Assembly: GCA_947630485.1 (NCBI GenBank)
Contig: CANRHU010000038.1
Location: 1-35,874, forward strand
DNA length: 35,874 bases
Source: an uncultured Lachnospiraceae bacterium
GTDB taxonomy: Bacteria > Bacillota > Clostridia > Lachnospirales > Lachnospiraceae
Direction: 5' to 3'
Shown: in pieces, positions 15,185-23,360 of the stretch
How the letters are laid out: each line of letters begins with the position of its first letter
How positions within the stretch are numbered: the first letter of the stretch is position 1
The notes under the pieces: generated by a model
What the model was told of the DNA's origin: nothing
Database searches by the model: none
What the model saw: only the letters and a program-made list of their open reading frames with translations
Position numbers and translations under genes: made by a program

Positions 15185-16186
15185 ATGATATCGAATGATA
15201 TAGGAATCGATCTGGGTACAGCCAGTATCCTTGTATATATAAAAGGCAAAGGCGTTGTTTTAAAGGAACCGTCCGTCGTTGCGATTGACCGTGATTCGAA
15301 CCGCATCATCACTTTCGGCGAGGAGGCCCGGCTGATGATTGGGCGCACTCCCGGCAATATCGTGGCGATCCGTCCGCTGCGTCAGGGCGTAATCTCTGAT
15401 TACACCGTCACTGAGAAGATGCTCAAGTATTTTATCAATAAAGCGGTGGGCCGAAAGACCCTGCGCAAACCCCGGATTGCGGTCTGCATTCCCAGCGGGG
15501 CCACGGAGGTGGAGCGCAAGGCCGTCGAGGACGCCACCTATCAGGCCGGCGCCCGCGAGGTGACGATTATTGAGGAGCCGGTTGCCGCGGCAATCGGCGC
15601 GGGAATCGATATTTCCAAGGCCTGCGGCAATATGATCGTCGATATTGGCGGCGGTACGGCGGACATCGCTGTGATTTCTCTCGGCGGAACCGTAGTCAGC
15701 GCGTCCATCAAAGTGGCTGGCGATGATTTTGACGAGGCTGTGGTTCGCTATATGCGCAAGAAGCATAATCTGCTTATCGGGGAGAGAACCGCCGAGGAGA
15801 TTAAGATCAATATCGGCGCCGCGTATCGCCGGCCGGAGATTCTGACCATGGAAGTCCGCGGCCGCAATCTGGTCACGGGCCTGCCTAAGACGATCGTAGT
15901 GACGTCCGACGAGACGCTGGAGGCGCTGCAGGAGCCGGCCATGCAGATTGTGGACGCTGTCCACAATGTACTGGAGCGCACGCCGCCCGAGCTGGCCGCG
16001 GATATCTATGACCGGGGCATTGTTCTGACCGGAGGAGGCTCTCTTTTGAGCGGTCTTGACGCGCTGATTGAGGAAAAGACCGGTATTACCACCATGATCG
16101 CGGAAGACCCGTTGACCGCGGTGGCCGTCGGCACCGGGAAGTTCATTGAATTCGGCAGGGGCGAGACGGACCGGCGGGATTTCTGA
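15185..16186 (+). CDS. MreB/Mbl-family bacterial actin
   Basis: A 333-residue cell-shape actin that forms membrane-bound filaments guiding cylindrical wall synthesis. The actin ATPase blocks are in order: phosphate-1 NDIGIDLGTASILVYIKGKG, connect-1 AVCIPSGATEVERKAVEDA, phosphate-2 NMIVDIGGGTADIAVISLGG, adenosine motif IVLTGGGSLLSGL, and connect-2 near the C-terminus. AGGAGGAATTAATA precedes ATG 15185. mreC and mreD are not next to it, so it is probably the separate paralogue type (Mbl or MreBH-like) rather than the operon MreB; the sequence alone does not settle which. Confidence 0.93.
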   Translation: MISNDIGIDLGTASILVYIKGKGVVLKEPSVVAIDRDSNRIITFGEEARLMIGRTPGNIVAIRPLRQGVISDYTVTEKMLKYFINKAVGRKTLRKPRIAVCIPSGATEVERKAVEDATYQAGAREVTIIEEPVAAAIGAGIDISKACGNMIVDIGGGTADIAVISLGGTVVSASIKVAGDDFDEAVVRYMRKKHNLLIGERTAEEIKINIGAAYRRPEILTMEVRGRNLVTGLPKTIVVTSDETLEALQEPAMQIVDAVHNVLERTPPELAADIYDRGIVLTGGGSLLSGLDALIEEKTGITTMIAEDPLTAVAVGTGKFIEFGRGETDRRDF

Positions 16187-16217
16187 GAGGAGAGAGCCTG
16201 CAAATGATAGAGAATAC

Positions 16218-16253
16218 GGTATATCCGGATGGACTGCCGGATATACCTTTTTT
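16218..16253 (+). terminator. Rho-independent terminator of the mreB-family gene
   Basis: GGTATATCCGG pairs perfectly with CCGGATATACC around an 8-base loop, followed by TTTTTT. It lies between the actin gene and recD2, so recD2 needs its own transcription start or readthrough. Confidence 0.92.
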
Positions 16254-16332
16254 AACTGTATCGGCGTGCGGAAAGAGGAAAGACGGCTTTGTCCTTTGCG
16301 GTATGGGGCGTCTGGAAGCGGGAAGGGATAGT

Positions 16333-18543
16333 ATGGCCACAGTTACCGGTTTTGTTGAGAAAATAAAATACCGAAATGAAGAAAACGGCTATTCGGTGCT
16401 GGAGGTTTCCTCTGATGGCGAGGAGTACGTTCTGGTCGGTACTTTCCATTACATAGGCGAAGGCGAGATGATCGAGGCTGTGGGAACCATGACGGAACAT
16501 CCGGTCTATGGGGAGCAGCTTTCTGTGGAATCCTACGAGATAAAATCGCCTGAGGATGCGGCGGCCATGGAACGATACCTGGCCTCCGGCGCCATTAAAG
16601 GGGTCGGCGCGGCGCTTGCGGCACGGATCGTGCGCCGGTTTAAGGCAGATACCTTTCGGGTGATCGAAGAGGAGCCGGAACGGCTGGCAGAGATTAAGGG
16701 AATCAGTGAGCGCATGGCTATGGCGATCTCGGAGCAGATGGAAGAGAAAAAGGATATGCGGCAGGCCATGATTTTTCTGCAGGGCTACGGCGTTTCCATG
16801 AATCTGGCGGCGAAGATCTATCGGGAATACGGCCTGGAAATGTATGGTATTATTCGGGAGAATCCATACCGTCTGGCGGATGATATCCCGGGCGTCGGAT
16901 TTAAGATGGCGGATGAGATTGCCCGGCGCGTCGGTATTATGGCTGATTCCGATTATCGGATCAAGGCGGGTCTTCTTTATACGCTTCTGCACGTGGCCGG
17001 GCAGGGACATACATATCTTCCGAAGGAGGAGCTGCTGCGTCAGGCGTCCGAGCTTCTTATGGTGCCGATCGAAAATATGGAAAAGCATCTGATGGATCTG
17101 CAGATGGATCGCCGAATTGTCGTAAAAGCGGAGCAGGCGGTCTATGCGTCCGCATATTACTACATGGAACTGAATACGGCCCGGATGCTTCACGACCTGA
17201 ATATCAGGGGGAATACCCCCGCGGAGGATATCCGCGACCGCCTGAACCGGATTACGGAGCAGACCGGTATGGAACTGGATCCGCTGCAGGCCCGCGCGGT
17301 GGAGGAAGCGGTGAACTGCGGGCTTTTGATTATTACAGGCGGTCCCGGTACCGGAAAGACGACGACAATCAATGCGATTATCCGGTATTTTGAGATGGAG
17401 AAGATGGAGGTTCTGCTGGCCGCTCCGACCGGCCGCGCCGCGAAGCGCATGACCGAGGCCACAGGCTATGAGGCGAAGACGATTCATCGTCTGCTGGAGA
17501 TGAGCGGCAACCCGGAGGGGGACGAATCCTTTTCTCTGCGGTTTGAGAGAAATGAGGAGAATCCGCTGGATGCGGATGTAATCATTATTGATGAGACGTC
17601 TATGGTGGACATACAGCTGATGCAGTCGCTTCTGCGGGCGGTGAACGTAGGAACCCGCCTGATTCTTGTGGGCGATGTGAATCAGCTGCCTTCTGTGGGG
17701 CCGGGCAATGTCCTGAAGGACATCATCCGCTCCGGCCGTTACCCGGTGGTTATGCTGACCCGGATCTTCCGTCAGGCGGCAGAGAGCGATATTGTTGTCA
17801 ATGCGCACAGGATCAACGCAGGGCAGCCGGTGGATCTGACAAAGCGGAGCCGGGATTTCCTCTTTATCCGCCGCGATACGCCGGACGCCATTATCGGCGC
17901 CATGCTTACCCTGATGACGCAAAAGCTGCCCGCTTATGTCCATGCGGATCCGCTGGATATTCAGATTCTGACTCCGATGCGCAGGGGGGCGCTGGGGGTG
18001 GAGAGACTCAATTCCATTTTCCAGGCCCGCTTAAATCCGCCGTCTGAGGAAAAGGCGGAGAAGGAGACGGGCGGCGTGATCTTCCGGGAGGGAGATAAGG
18101 TGATGCAGATTCGGAATAATTACCAGATCGGATGGGAAGTGCGCAATCGCTTCGGGATTCCTGTGGATACCGGTATGGGTGTTTTCAATGGAGATATGGG
18201 GATTATTCGGGAAATCAATACGTTTGTGGAGACCATGACGGTTGAGTTTGACGAGGGCCGCATGGTTGAGTATGAGTTTGGCCAGCTGGAAGAGTTGGAG
18301 CTGGCTTACGCGGTGACGATTCACAAGTCGCAGGGCAGCGAGTATCCGGCAGTGATTATTCCGGTTCACAGCGGCCCGCGGATGCTGATGACCCGCAATC
18401 TGATCTACACGGCGGTGACGCGTGCCCGCACGTGCGTCTGTCTGGTGGGCGTGCCGGGGGCGTTCCAGAGCATGGCGGACAACCAGATGGAGCAAAGGCG
18501 CTACAGCGGGCTATGTGAGCGGATTTTAGAGATTCCGGAGTGA
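16333..18543 (+). CDS. recD2: RecD2-type 5'-3' DNA helicase
   Basis: A 736-residue superfamily 1B helicase of the RecD2/RecD-like group that acts without RecBC in DNA repair and replication-fork maintenance. The N-terminal domain (1-75) is followed by helix-hairpin-helix-rich segments (VGAALAARIV, IKGISERMAMAI, IPGVGFKMADEIARRVG). The motor begins with Walker A GGPGTGKTTT (336-345). Motif Ia is APTGRAAKRM, Walker B is VIIIDETSMVD (417-426), and the C-terminal motif VI-like block is YAVTIHKSQGSEYPAVIIP. ATG 16333 follows GGGAAGGG; the frame extends to 16204, but that extension encodes the upstream terminator. Its stop precedes comFC by 62 bases. Confidence 0.93.
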   Translation: MATVTGFVEKIKYRNEENGYSVLEVSSDGEEYVLVGTFHYIGEGEMIEAVGTMTEHPVYGEQLSVESYEIKSPEDAAAMERYLASGAIKGVGAALAARIVRRFKADTFRVIEEEPERLAEIKGISERMAMAISEQMEEKKDMRQAMIFLQGYGVSMNLAAKIYREYGLEMYGIIRENPYRLADDIPGVGFKMADEIARRVGIMADSDYRIKAGLLYTLLHVAGQGHTYLPKEELLRQASELLMVPIENMEKHLMDLQMDRRIVVKAEQAVYASAYYYMELNTARMLHDLNIRGNTPAEDIRDRLNRITEQTGMELDPLQARAVEEAVNCGLLIITGGPGTGKTTTINAIIRYFEMEKMEVLLAAPTGRAAKRMTEATGYEAKTIHRLLEMSGNPEGDESFSLRFERNEENPLDADVIIIDETSMVDIQLMQSLLRAVNVGTRLILVGDVNQLPSVGPGNVLKDIIRSGRYPVVMLTRIFRQAAESDIVVNAHRINAGQPVDLTKRSRDFLFIRRDTPDAIIGAMLTLMTQKLPAYVHADPLDIQILTPMRRGALGVERLNSIFQARLNPPSEEKAEKETGGVIFREGDKVMQIRNNYQIGWEVRNRFGIPVDTGMGVFNGDMGIIREINTFVETMTVEFDEGRMVEYEFGQLEELELAYAVTIHKSQGSEYPAVIIPVHSGPRMLMTRNLIYTAVTRARTCVCLVGVPGAFQSMADNQMEQRRYSGLCERILEIPE

Positions 18544-18605
18544 GTTTGCCGTCCGGAAGAAGCCGTTATCCGAAAACGGCTGATGAGTGGAAACGAGGGG
18601 AATTT

Positions 18606-19340
18606 ATGGGAGAAGGAAAAATGGCGGCCGGATGGGGAGAGACGCTTGTGAGCCTTTTATTTCCGCGGCGCTGTCCGGTCTGCGGCGGAATCGTTCTGCC
18701 GCGGGGCGGTCTGATCTGCCCGGGATGTGTGAAGGAGCTTTCGCCGGTTCGTCAGCCGGTCTGCGCGGTCTGCGGAAAAGAGCTGGAAGCGGCTTCCCGC
18801 GAACTCTGCGGCGATTGTATGCGGCGGCCGAAGACGTTTCGGCGCAATTTCGCGTTGATGAATTACAATGCGGCCGCCAGCCGGTCCATGGCGGCTATCA
18901 AGTACAAAAATAAGAGAGAATACCTGGATTTTTATGCCGGCGCGATCTGCCGCCGTTATGGCAGGCAGCTTGCGCGGCTGGAGCCGGACTGCCTGGTGCC
19001 GGTGCCGGTTCATCCGACGCGGCTGAGGCAGCGCGGTTACAATCAGGCGGAGCTTCTGGCGGAGCGAATCGGGAAAATACTGGGGCTTCCGGTCTGCCCG
19101 GAAGCTCTCCTCCGCACCAAGAAGACGTTGCCGCAGAAGGAACTGGGTTCCGCCGAGCGTCTCCGCAATCTTCAGCAGGCCTTTGAAGCCGGACGTCTGC
19201 CGGAAGGCGCGCGGATCGTTGTGTTGGTGGATGACATTTATACCACCGGCAGTACGCTGGAAGCCTGCGCCCGCATTCTTGTCTCTATGGGGGCGCGGAA
19301 GGTCTATGGGCTGACGATCTGTATCGGACGGGGCGCGTGA
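18606..19340 (+). CDS. comFC: ComF-family amidophosphoribosyltransferase-like protein
   Basis: A 244-residue ComFC protein, associated with natural DNA uptake and single-strand DNA handling. The N-terminus has two zinc-ribbon pairs (CPVCGG ... CPGC and CAVCGK ... CGDC). The phosphoribosyltransferase-like domain includes VPVPVHPTRLRQRGYNQAELLA and the PRPP-site-like VLVDDIYTTGSTLEACA. ATG 18606 has GAGGGG 6 bases upstream; ATG 18621 is an alternative. It probably shares a transcript with recD2. The DNA uptake machine itself is not in the window, so competence cannot be inferred. Confidence 0.88.
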   Translation: MGEGKMAAGWGETLVSLLFPRRCPVCGGIVLPRGGLICPGCVKELSPVRQPVCAVCGKELEAASRELCGDCMRRPKTFRRNFALMNYNAAASRSMAAIKYKNKREYLDFYAGAICRRYGRQLARLEPDCLVPVPVHPTRLRQRGYNQAELLAERIGKILGLPVCPEALLRTKKTLPQKELGSAERLRNLQQAFEAGRLPEGARIVVLVDDIYTTGSTLEACARILVSMGARKVYGLTICIGRGA

Positions 19341-19380
19341 CGGGGGTTCCTGGGATTTATGGGGAAGCCCCGCGTTTGAT

Positions 19381-19408
19381 AAACGCCCCTGGTCCGGGAG
19401 GCGTCTTT
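19381..19408 (+). terminator. Possible terminator after comFC
   Basis: ACGCCCC and GGG(A)GGCGT form an imperfect hairpin followed by CTTTGC. The T-run is weak. It separates comFC from the rpmG promoter. Confidence 0.45.
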
Positions 19409-19471
19409 GCGGAAAGAGCCTGAAAAAGCTGCGAAAAGGGCCGAAAACGGCGAAAACGGCGAAGAAAAGGA

Positions 19472-19500
19472 TTGACGCGGCTTCCATTCTATGTTATAGT
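19472..19500 (+). promoter_or_regulatory. Sigma-A promoter of rpmG-secE-nusG-rplKA
   Basis: TTGACG (19472-19477), 17-base spacer, TATAGT (19495-19500). It is the only good promoter ahead of this block. The leader of about 95 bases before rpmG contains a nine-base T-run (19525-19534 region) without a convincing hairpin. Confidence 0.8.
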
Positions 19501-19603
19501 AGTTAAGCGAATGGAAGAAGAGGTCTTTTTTTTTGCACTAATTTTGCGGTTGGTGCCGGAAGAAAGACCGGAAGCAGACTACGAGAAAGCGGAGGTGGAA
19601 GTC

Positions 19604-19753
19604 GTGCGCACAAGAATTACACTGGCATGTACGGAGTGCAAACAGCGGAACTACAACATGACGAAGGACAAAAAGGCTCATCCGGACCGGATGGAGACCA
19701 AGAAGTACTGCAGATTCTGTAAGACACATACTTTGCACAAAGAGACGAAGTAA
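19604..19753 (+). CDS. rpmG: 50S ribosomal protein bL33
   Basis: A 49-residue ribosomal protein of the zinc-binding type, shown by CTEC and CRFC pairs. [21 protein letters not shown] is the standard opening. The start is GTG 19604, preceded by GGAGGTGG at 19591-19598. First gene of the rpmG-secE-nusG order common in Firmicutes. Confidence 0.95.
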   Translation: MRTRITLACTECKQRNYNMTKDKKAHPDRMETKKYCRFCKTHTLHKETK

Positions 19754-19780
19754 TCATTTTGAGTAAAGGACGTGAAGATT

Positions 19781-19984
19781 ATGGAGAAGACAGCGAACAA
19801 GGAAAATACGCAGAAGAAGAGTTTTTTCAAGGGCGTGAAGACGGAATTCAGCAAGATTGTCTGGCCTGACCGTGAGACGGTCGGCAAAGAGACAGCGGCT
19901 GTACTGGCCTGTTCTGTTGCTCTGGGTCTGATCATTGCGATCCTGGACCTGGTGATTAAATTCGGTCTTAGCTTCATTCTGTAG
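19781..19984 (+). CDS. secE: Preprotein translocase subunit SecE
   Basis: A 67-residue single-span SecE, the essential clamp of the SecYEG channel. The amphipathic segment FFKGVKTEFSKIVWPDRETVGKET precedes one C-terminal membrane helix. ATG 19781 has AAAGGA 10 bases upstream; the GTG at 19772 is too close to that site. It lies 27 bases after rpmG and 19 bases before nusG. Confidence 0.95.
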   Translation: MEKTANKENTQKKSFFKGVKTEFSKIVWPDRETVGKETAAVLACSVALGLIIAILDLVIKFGLSFIL

Positions 19985-20003
19985 TAAGGCAAAGGTGAGT
20001 CAT

Positions 20004-20519
20004 ATGGCAGAGGCGAACTGGTATGTGGTGCATACCTATTCAGGATACGAGAACAAAGTAAAAGTCGATATTGAAAAGACCATCGAGAACCGAAGCCTTC
20101 AGGATCAGATCCTGGAGGTGTCCGTCCCCATGCAGTCGGTCGTAGAGATCAAAAACGGGGTGGAGAAGGCGGTCGATAAGAAGATGTTCCCCGGATACGT
20201 ACTCATCCACATGGTCATGAATGATGACACCTGGTATGTGGTGCGCAACACCCGCGGGGTCACCGGCTTTGTCGGTCCGGGCTCCAAGCCGGTTCCGCTG
20301 TCTGAAGATGAGATGACGAGTCTTGGCTTTATGGGCAGAGGTTTCATGGTGGATTTCGAGGTGGGAGATACGGTGGTAGTTACCTCCGGCGCCTGGAGAG
20401 ATACCGTCGGCGCGATCCGTGCGATTAATGAGCATAAGAAGACCGCGACGATCAATGTCGAGATGTTTGGCCGCGAGACTCCGGTTGAATTGGCATTCAC
20501 AGAATTGAAAAAGCTGTAA
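20004..20519 (+). CDS. nusG: Transcription termination/antitermination factor NusG
   Basis: A 171-residue RNA polymerase processivity factor. The NGN domain starts [20 protein letters not shown] and includes [13 protein letters not shown] and [13 protein letters not shown]. The C-terminal KOW domain is [22 protein letters not shown] 20004 with AAAGGTGAG upstream is preferred over GTG 19995, which lies inside that ribosome binding site. Confidence 0.96.
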   Translation: MAEANWYVVHTYSGYENKVKVDIEKTIENRSLQDQILEVSVPMQSVVEIKNGVEKAVDKKMFPGYVLIHMVMNDDTWYVVRNTRGVTGFVGPGSKPVPLSEDEMTSLGFMGRGFMVDFEVGDTVVVTSGAWRDTVGAIRAINEHKKTATINVEMFGRETPVELAFTELKKL

Positions 20520-20528
20520 CTGTAACAA

Positions 20529-20557
20529 GTGGGAGGGATATCCCCGACATTACCACA
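20529..20557 (+). promoter_or_regulatory. Probable L1-binding autoregulatory stem-loop before rplK
   Basis: GTGG (20529-20532) pairs with CCAC (20553-20556) and GGG (20535-20537) with CCC (20542-20544). Between them are a short GA bulge on one side and a longer CGACATTA on the other. 26 of 29 bases are shared with the element at 21039-21067. The pattern GTGGGAGG ... CCGAC ... TACCAC matches, as I recall it, the L1-binding helix of 23S rRNA. Confidence 0.7.
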
Positions 20558-20578
20558 ATATTTAGGAGGTGCCTGATT

Positions 20579-21004
20579 ATGGCAAAGAAAGTAACTGGTT
20601 ACATCAAATTACAGATCCCGGCCGGCAAGGCGACGCCGGCTCCGCCCGTAGGTCCTGCGCTGGGCCAGCACGGTGTGAACATCGTGCAGTTTACGAAGGA
20701 GTTCAACGCCAGAACCGCTGACCAGGGCGATCTGATCATCCCGGTGGTCATCACGGTTTATGCGGACAGAAGCTTCAGCTTTATCACGAAGACTCCGCCG
20801 GCAGCGGTGCTTCTGAAGAAGGCCTGCAATATCAAGTCCGGTTCCGGTACGCCGAATAAGACGAAGGTAGCATCCATTTCCAAAGACGAGCTCCGCAAGA
20901 TTGCGGAACTTAAGATGCCGGATTTGAATGCCGCAAGCGTGGAAGCAGCGATGAGCATGATCGCCGGAACCGCGAGAAGCATGGGTATCACAGTAGAACC
21001 GTAA
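20579..21004 (+). CDS. rplK: 50S ribosomal protein uL11
   Basis: A 141-residue L11, part of the GTPase-associated centre. It shows the proline-rich linker ([19 protein letters not shown]), [15 protein letters not shown] and the C-terminal rRNA-binding [18 protein letters not shown] (20564-20569) precedes ATG 20579. A candidate L1-binding stem-loop lies just upstream. Confidence 0.98.
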   Translation: MAKKVTGYIKLQIPAGKATPAPPVGPALGQHGVNIVQFTKEFNARTADQGDLIIPVVITVYADRSFSFITKTPPAAVLLKKACNIKSGSGTPNKTKVASISKDELRKIAELKMPDLNAASVEAAMSMIAGTARSMGITVEP

Positions 21005-21038
21005 TTATGCCGCGGACGCGGAAAAGGAATGAACATTC

Positions 21039-21067
21039 GTGGGAGGGCAATCCCCGACAATACCACA
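21039..21067 (+). promoter_or_regulatory. Probable L1-binding stem-loop before rplA
   Basis: Second copy of the rplK-leader element. It differs at two bases of the small hairpin loop and one base of the internal loop, while all paired bases are kept. Its final CCACA runs directly into AAGGAGG, so bound L1 would cover the rplA ribosome binding site. Confidence 0.7.
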
Positions 21068-21082
21068 AGGAGGTTTATTGAA

Positions 21083-21778
21083 ATGAAAAGAGGAAAGAAA
21101 TACGCTGAGGCCGCGAAGCTGGTAGACCGCACGACGCAGTACGATACCGCGGAAGCGATCGCTCTGGTTAAGAAAACGGCTGTTGCTAAATTTGACGAGA
21201 CCGTAGAGGTTCATCTTCGTACGGGCTGTGACGGACGTCACGCAGATCAGCAGGTCCGCGGCGCCGTCGTACTGCCCCACGGAACAGGCAAGACCGTCCG
21301 GATCCTGGTGTTTGCCAAGGGCGCCAAGATCGACGAGGCTCAGGCTGCCGGCGCCGATTATGTAGGCGGCGAGGAACTGATCCCGAAGATCCAGAAGGAA
21401 GGCTGGCTTGATTTCGACGTTGTCGTAGCAACACCCGATATGATGGGCGTGGTTGGCCGTCTTGGCCGTATCCTGGGCCCGAAGGGCTTGATGCCGAACC
21501 CGAAAGCCGGAACCGTCACCATGGACGTGACCAAGGCGATCAATGATATCAAAGCCGGTAAAGTAGAGTACCGTCTTGATAAGACAAATATTATCCATGT
21601 GCCAGTGGGTAAAGCCTCTTTCACAGAGGAGCAGTTGGCGGACAACTTCCAGTCGCTTATGGACGCAATTTTGAAGGCAAGACCAGCCGCGCTTAAAGGC
21701 CAGTTTATCCGGAGCGCCACGATTACTACCACCATGGGCCCGGGAATCAGACTGAACGTAGCGAAGTTTGTTAGCTAA
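21083..21778 (+). CDS. rplA: 50S ribosomal protein uL1
   Basis: A 231-residue L1 of the ribosomal stalk near the E-site, and the usual translational repressor of its own operon. Typical blocks are [20 protein letters not shown], the central [20 protein letters not shown] and [12 protein letters not shown] at the end. ATG 21083 lies 9 bases after AAGGAGG. The gene ends the rpmG-rplA group; rplJ has its own promoter. Confidence 0.98.
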   Translation: MKRGKKYAEAAKLVDRTTQYDTAEAIALVKKTAVAKFDETVEVHLRTGCDGRHADQQVRGAVVLPHGTGKTVRILVFAKGAKIDEAQAAGADYVGGEELIPKIQKEGWLDFDVVVATPDMMGVVGRLGRILGPKGLMPNPKAGTVTMDVTKAINDIKAGKVEYRLDKTNIIHVPVGKASFTEEQLADNFQSLMDAILKARPAALKGQFIRSATITTTMGPGIRLNVAKFVS

Positions 21779-21803
21779 GCAATGCGGTTGCCTTACTTTC
21801 CGG

Positions 21804-21833
21804 TTGACAGTCCGGATATAGATATGTTATAAT
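21804..21833 (+). promoter_or_regulatory. Sigma-A promoter of rplJ-rplL
   Basis: TTGACA (21804-21809), 18-base spacer, TATAAT (21828-21833), both perfect. The transcript begins just before the L10 leader. Confidence 0.85.
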
Positions 21834-21850
21834 ACGCAAGGTATTGAAAG

Positions 21851-21900
21851 CCGAAGACAGCAGGTGCCGTAAGGCATAAGTTGAATACGCCTGCCGAGGA
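21851..21900 (+). ncRNA. L10 leader (rplJ autoregulatory RNA)
   Basis: CCGAAGACAGCAGGTGCC (21851-21868) and GCCTGCCGAGGA (21889-21900) are the conserved ends of the ribosomal protein L10 leader, which binds the L10-L12 complex. A terminator follows at 21930-21961, so excess L10(L12)4 should cause early termination. Confidence 0.85.
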
Positions 21901-21929
21901 CTGATACTTCACGCAAGTGTATGTTTTGA

Positions 21930-21961
21930 GTCGCTCCGTCTTTGGATGGAGCGGCTTTTTT
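21930..21961 (+). terminator. Attenuator of the rplJ leader
   Basis: GTCGCTCCGTC pairs with GATGGAGCGGC (with G-U pairs) around a short loop, followed by TTTTTT. It sits 90 bases before rplJ, so it is a conditional terminator rather than a gene end. Confidence 0.85.
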
Positions 21962-21962
21962 A

Positions 21963-21988
21963 CTAGTCAGTATGCAGGAGAAGGCGCC
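21963..21988 (-). repeat. Dispersed repeat, copy C
   Basis: On the minus strand GGCGCCTTCTCCTGCATACT followed by GACTAG. As with copy B, it begins at the T-run of a leader terminator. It is followed by GAGAGCGCTTTCTGCGCGG, which can fold back on it. Confidence 0.6.
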
Positions 21989-22050
21989 GGAGAGCGCTTT
22001 CTGCGCGGCCTCTCAATACTTCTTAAATAAAACAAGGAGGTAAACCATTC

Positions 22051-22557
22051 ATGGCAAAAGTGGAATTAAAGCAGCCAGTCGTGGAGGAGATCGCCGGTCT
22101 TTTTGACGGTGCCCAGACCGCGGTTCTGGTGGACTATCGTGGACTGACCGTGGAGCAGGACACGCAGCTGCGCAAACAGCTTCGTGAGGCCGGCGTCACC
22201 TATAAGGTCTACAAGAACACCATGATCCGCTTTGCGGCGAAGGACACTCCGTTCGAGGCGCTTGGCCCGGTTCTGGAGGGCCCGACCGCCATGGCCGTGT
22301 CCAAGACGGATGCTACGGCTCCGGCCAGAATTCTGGCTGAGTTCGGCAAGAAGACCCCGGCCCTGGAGATCAAGGGCGGCGTCGTCGAAGGAACTTACTA
22401 TGATGCGAAGGGCATGCAGACGATTGCTACGATCCCGTCCAGGGAAGTCCTTTTGGGACGTCTGTTTGGAAGTATGCAGTCCCCGATTGCAAACCTGGCC
22501 CGCGTTCTGAATCAGATCGCCGAGAAGGACAGCGCTCCCGCTGCCAGCGCAGAATAA
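22051..22557 (+). CDS. rplJ: 50S ribosomal protein uL10
   Basis: A 168-residue L10, the base of the L7/L12 stalk. AVLVDYRGLTVEQDTQLRKQLREAG and YKVYKNTMIRFA are typical of the rRNA-binding domain, and the C-terminal helix that holds L12 dimers follows. AAGGAGG lies upstream of ATG 22051. It is controlled by the L10 leader. Confidence 0.98.
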   Translation: MAKVELKQPVVEEIAGLFDGAQTAVLVDYRGLTVEQDTQLRKQLREAGVTYKVYKNTMIRFAAKDTPFEALGPVLEGPTAMAVSKTDATAPARILAEFGKKTPALEIKGGVVEGTYYDAKGMQTIATIPSREVLLGRLFGSMQSPIANLARVLNQIAEKDSAPAASAE

Positions 22558-22621
22558 GCAGCACAAAACAAGAAGCAACCATATTTATCATTTTTAGAAA
22601 ATAATAACGGAGGAAATCAAA

Positions 22622-22996
22622 ATGGCAAAGTTAACAACTGCTGAGTTTATCGAAGCGATCAAAGAGTTATCTGTTCTGGAACTGAACGAGCTGGTAAAGG
22701 CCTGCGAGGAAGAGTTTGGTGTGTCTGCGGCAGCAGGCGTCGTTGTAGCGGCGGCTGGCCCGGCAGCTGAGGAAGTAGAAGAGAAGACAGAATTCGATGT
22801 TGAGCTGACTGAGGTTGGTCCGAACAAGGTTAAGGTAATTAAGGTTGTCCGTGAGGCTACCGGCCTGGGCCTGAAGGAAGCCAAGGATGTAGTAGACAGC
22901 GCTCCGAAGGCCGTGAAGACCGGCGTTTCCAAGGAAGAGGCCGAGGAACTGAAGACCAAGCTGGAGGCCGAGGGCGCGAAGGTTACGCTGAAGTAA
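22622..22996 (+). CDS. rplL: 50S ribosomal protein bL12 (L7/L12)
   Basis: A 124-residue stalk protein. The N-terminal dimerisation region ends in a hinge rich in Ala and Glu, followed by the factor-binding domain ([20 protein letters not shown]). GGAGG precedes ATG 22622. A strong terminator follows, and rpoB does not, which is unusual for this operon. Confidence 0.98.
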   Translation: MAKLTTAEFIEAIKELSVLELNELVKACEEEFGVSAAAGVVVAAAGPAAEEVEEKTEFDVELTEVGPNKVKVIKVVREATGLGLKEAKDVVDSAPKAVKTGVSKEEAEELKTKLEAEGAKVTLK

Positions 22997-23034
22997 TCTG
23001 CTCACCGTTTGGCGTGCACTTAAGATTTGACAGA

Positions 23035-23074
23035 CCGGGGCTGCTCAGAGCGATGGAGCAGTCCCGGCATTTTT
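23035..23074 (+). terminator. Rho-independent terminator of rplJ-rplL
   Basis: CCGGGGCTGCTC pairs with GAGCAGTCCCGG (one G-T pair) followed by CATTTTTC. It closes the ribosomal operon 38 bases after rplL. Confidence 0.9.
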
Positions 23075-23203
23075 CAAAACAAAAAGCACCGTGAAGGCAC
23101 AATTCGTCAGAATCCCGGAGAATCTTCTGAACGGACACTGCGGGACGCATAAAAAGGCAGCTTTTTCCGAATTTTCCGAAACTTCGGAATTGAAAACAGA
23201 CGC

Positions 23204-23232
23204 TTGACAGAACAAAAATTTTATGCTATTGT
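23204..23232 (+). promoter_or_regulatory. Sigma-A promoter of the cold shock gene
   Basis: TTGACA (23204-23209), 17-base spacer, TATTGT (23227-23232) preceded by TGC, an extended -10. It predicts a leader of about 120 bases containing the long hairpin. Confidence 0.7.
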
Positions 23233-23259
23233 CAAGTTGTATTTTGAATGATCTATTGA

Positions 23260-23321
23260 TTCACATATTTTTGTAAGTCAGTTGGCGTTCAACTGTTTTA
23301 CAAAAATATGTGAATTTTTTT
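23260..23321 (+). other. Very long hairpin with T-run in the cold shock gene leader
   Basis: A 17-bp perfect stem (TTCACATATTTTTGTAA at 23260-23276 with its complement at 23298-23314) is topped by a second 6-bp stem CAGTTG/CAACTG. It is followed at once by TTTTTTTC. It has the form of a rho-independent terminator but sits 40 bases ahead of the start codon, inside the transcribed leader. The region 23075-23203 before it holds only a small hairpin (TTCCGAA/TTCGGAA). Confidence 0.8.
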
Positions 23322-23360
23322 CAGGAGAAATGCGCACTATTTGATAGGAGGTGTACCAGT

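Noticed and set aside
16204-16332. Longer start for recD2
   Set aside because: This stretch encodes the actin gene's terminator, while ATG 16333 has a good ribosome binding site and matches the family N-terminus.
16252-17943. 563-codon open frame on the minus strand opposite recD2
   Set aside because: Shadow of recD2. The composition is skewed to His, Arg and Leu, and there is no ribosome binding site or motif.
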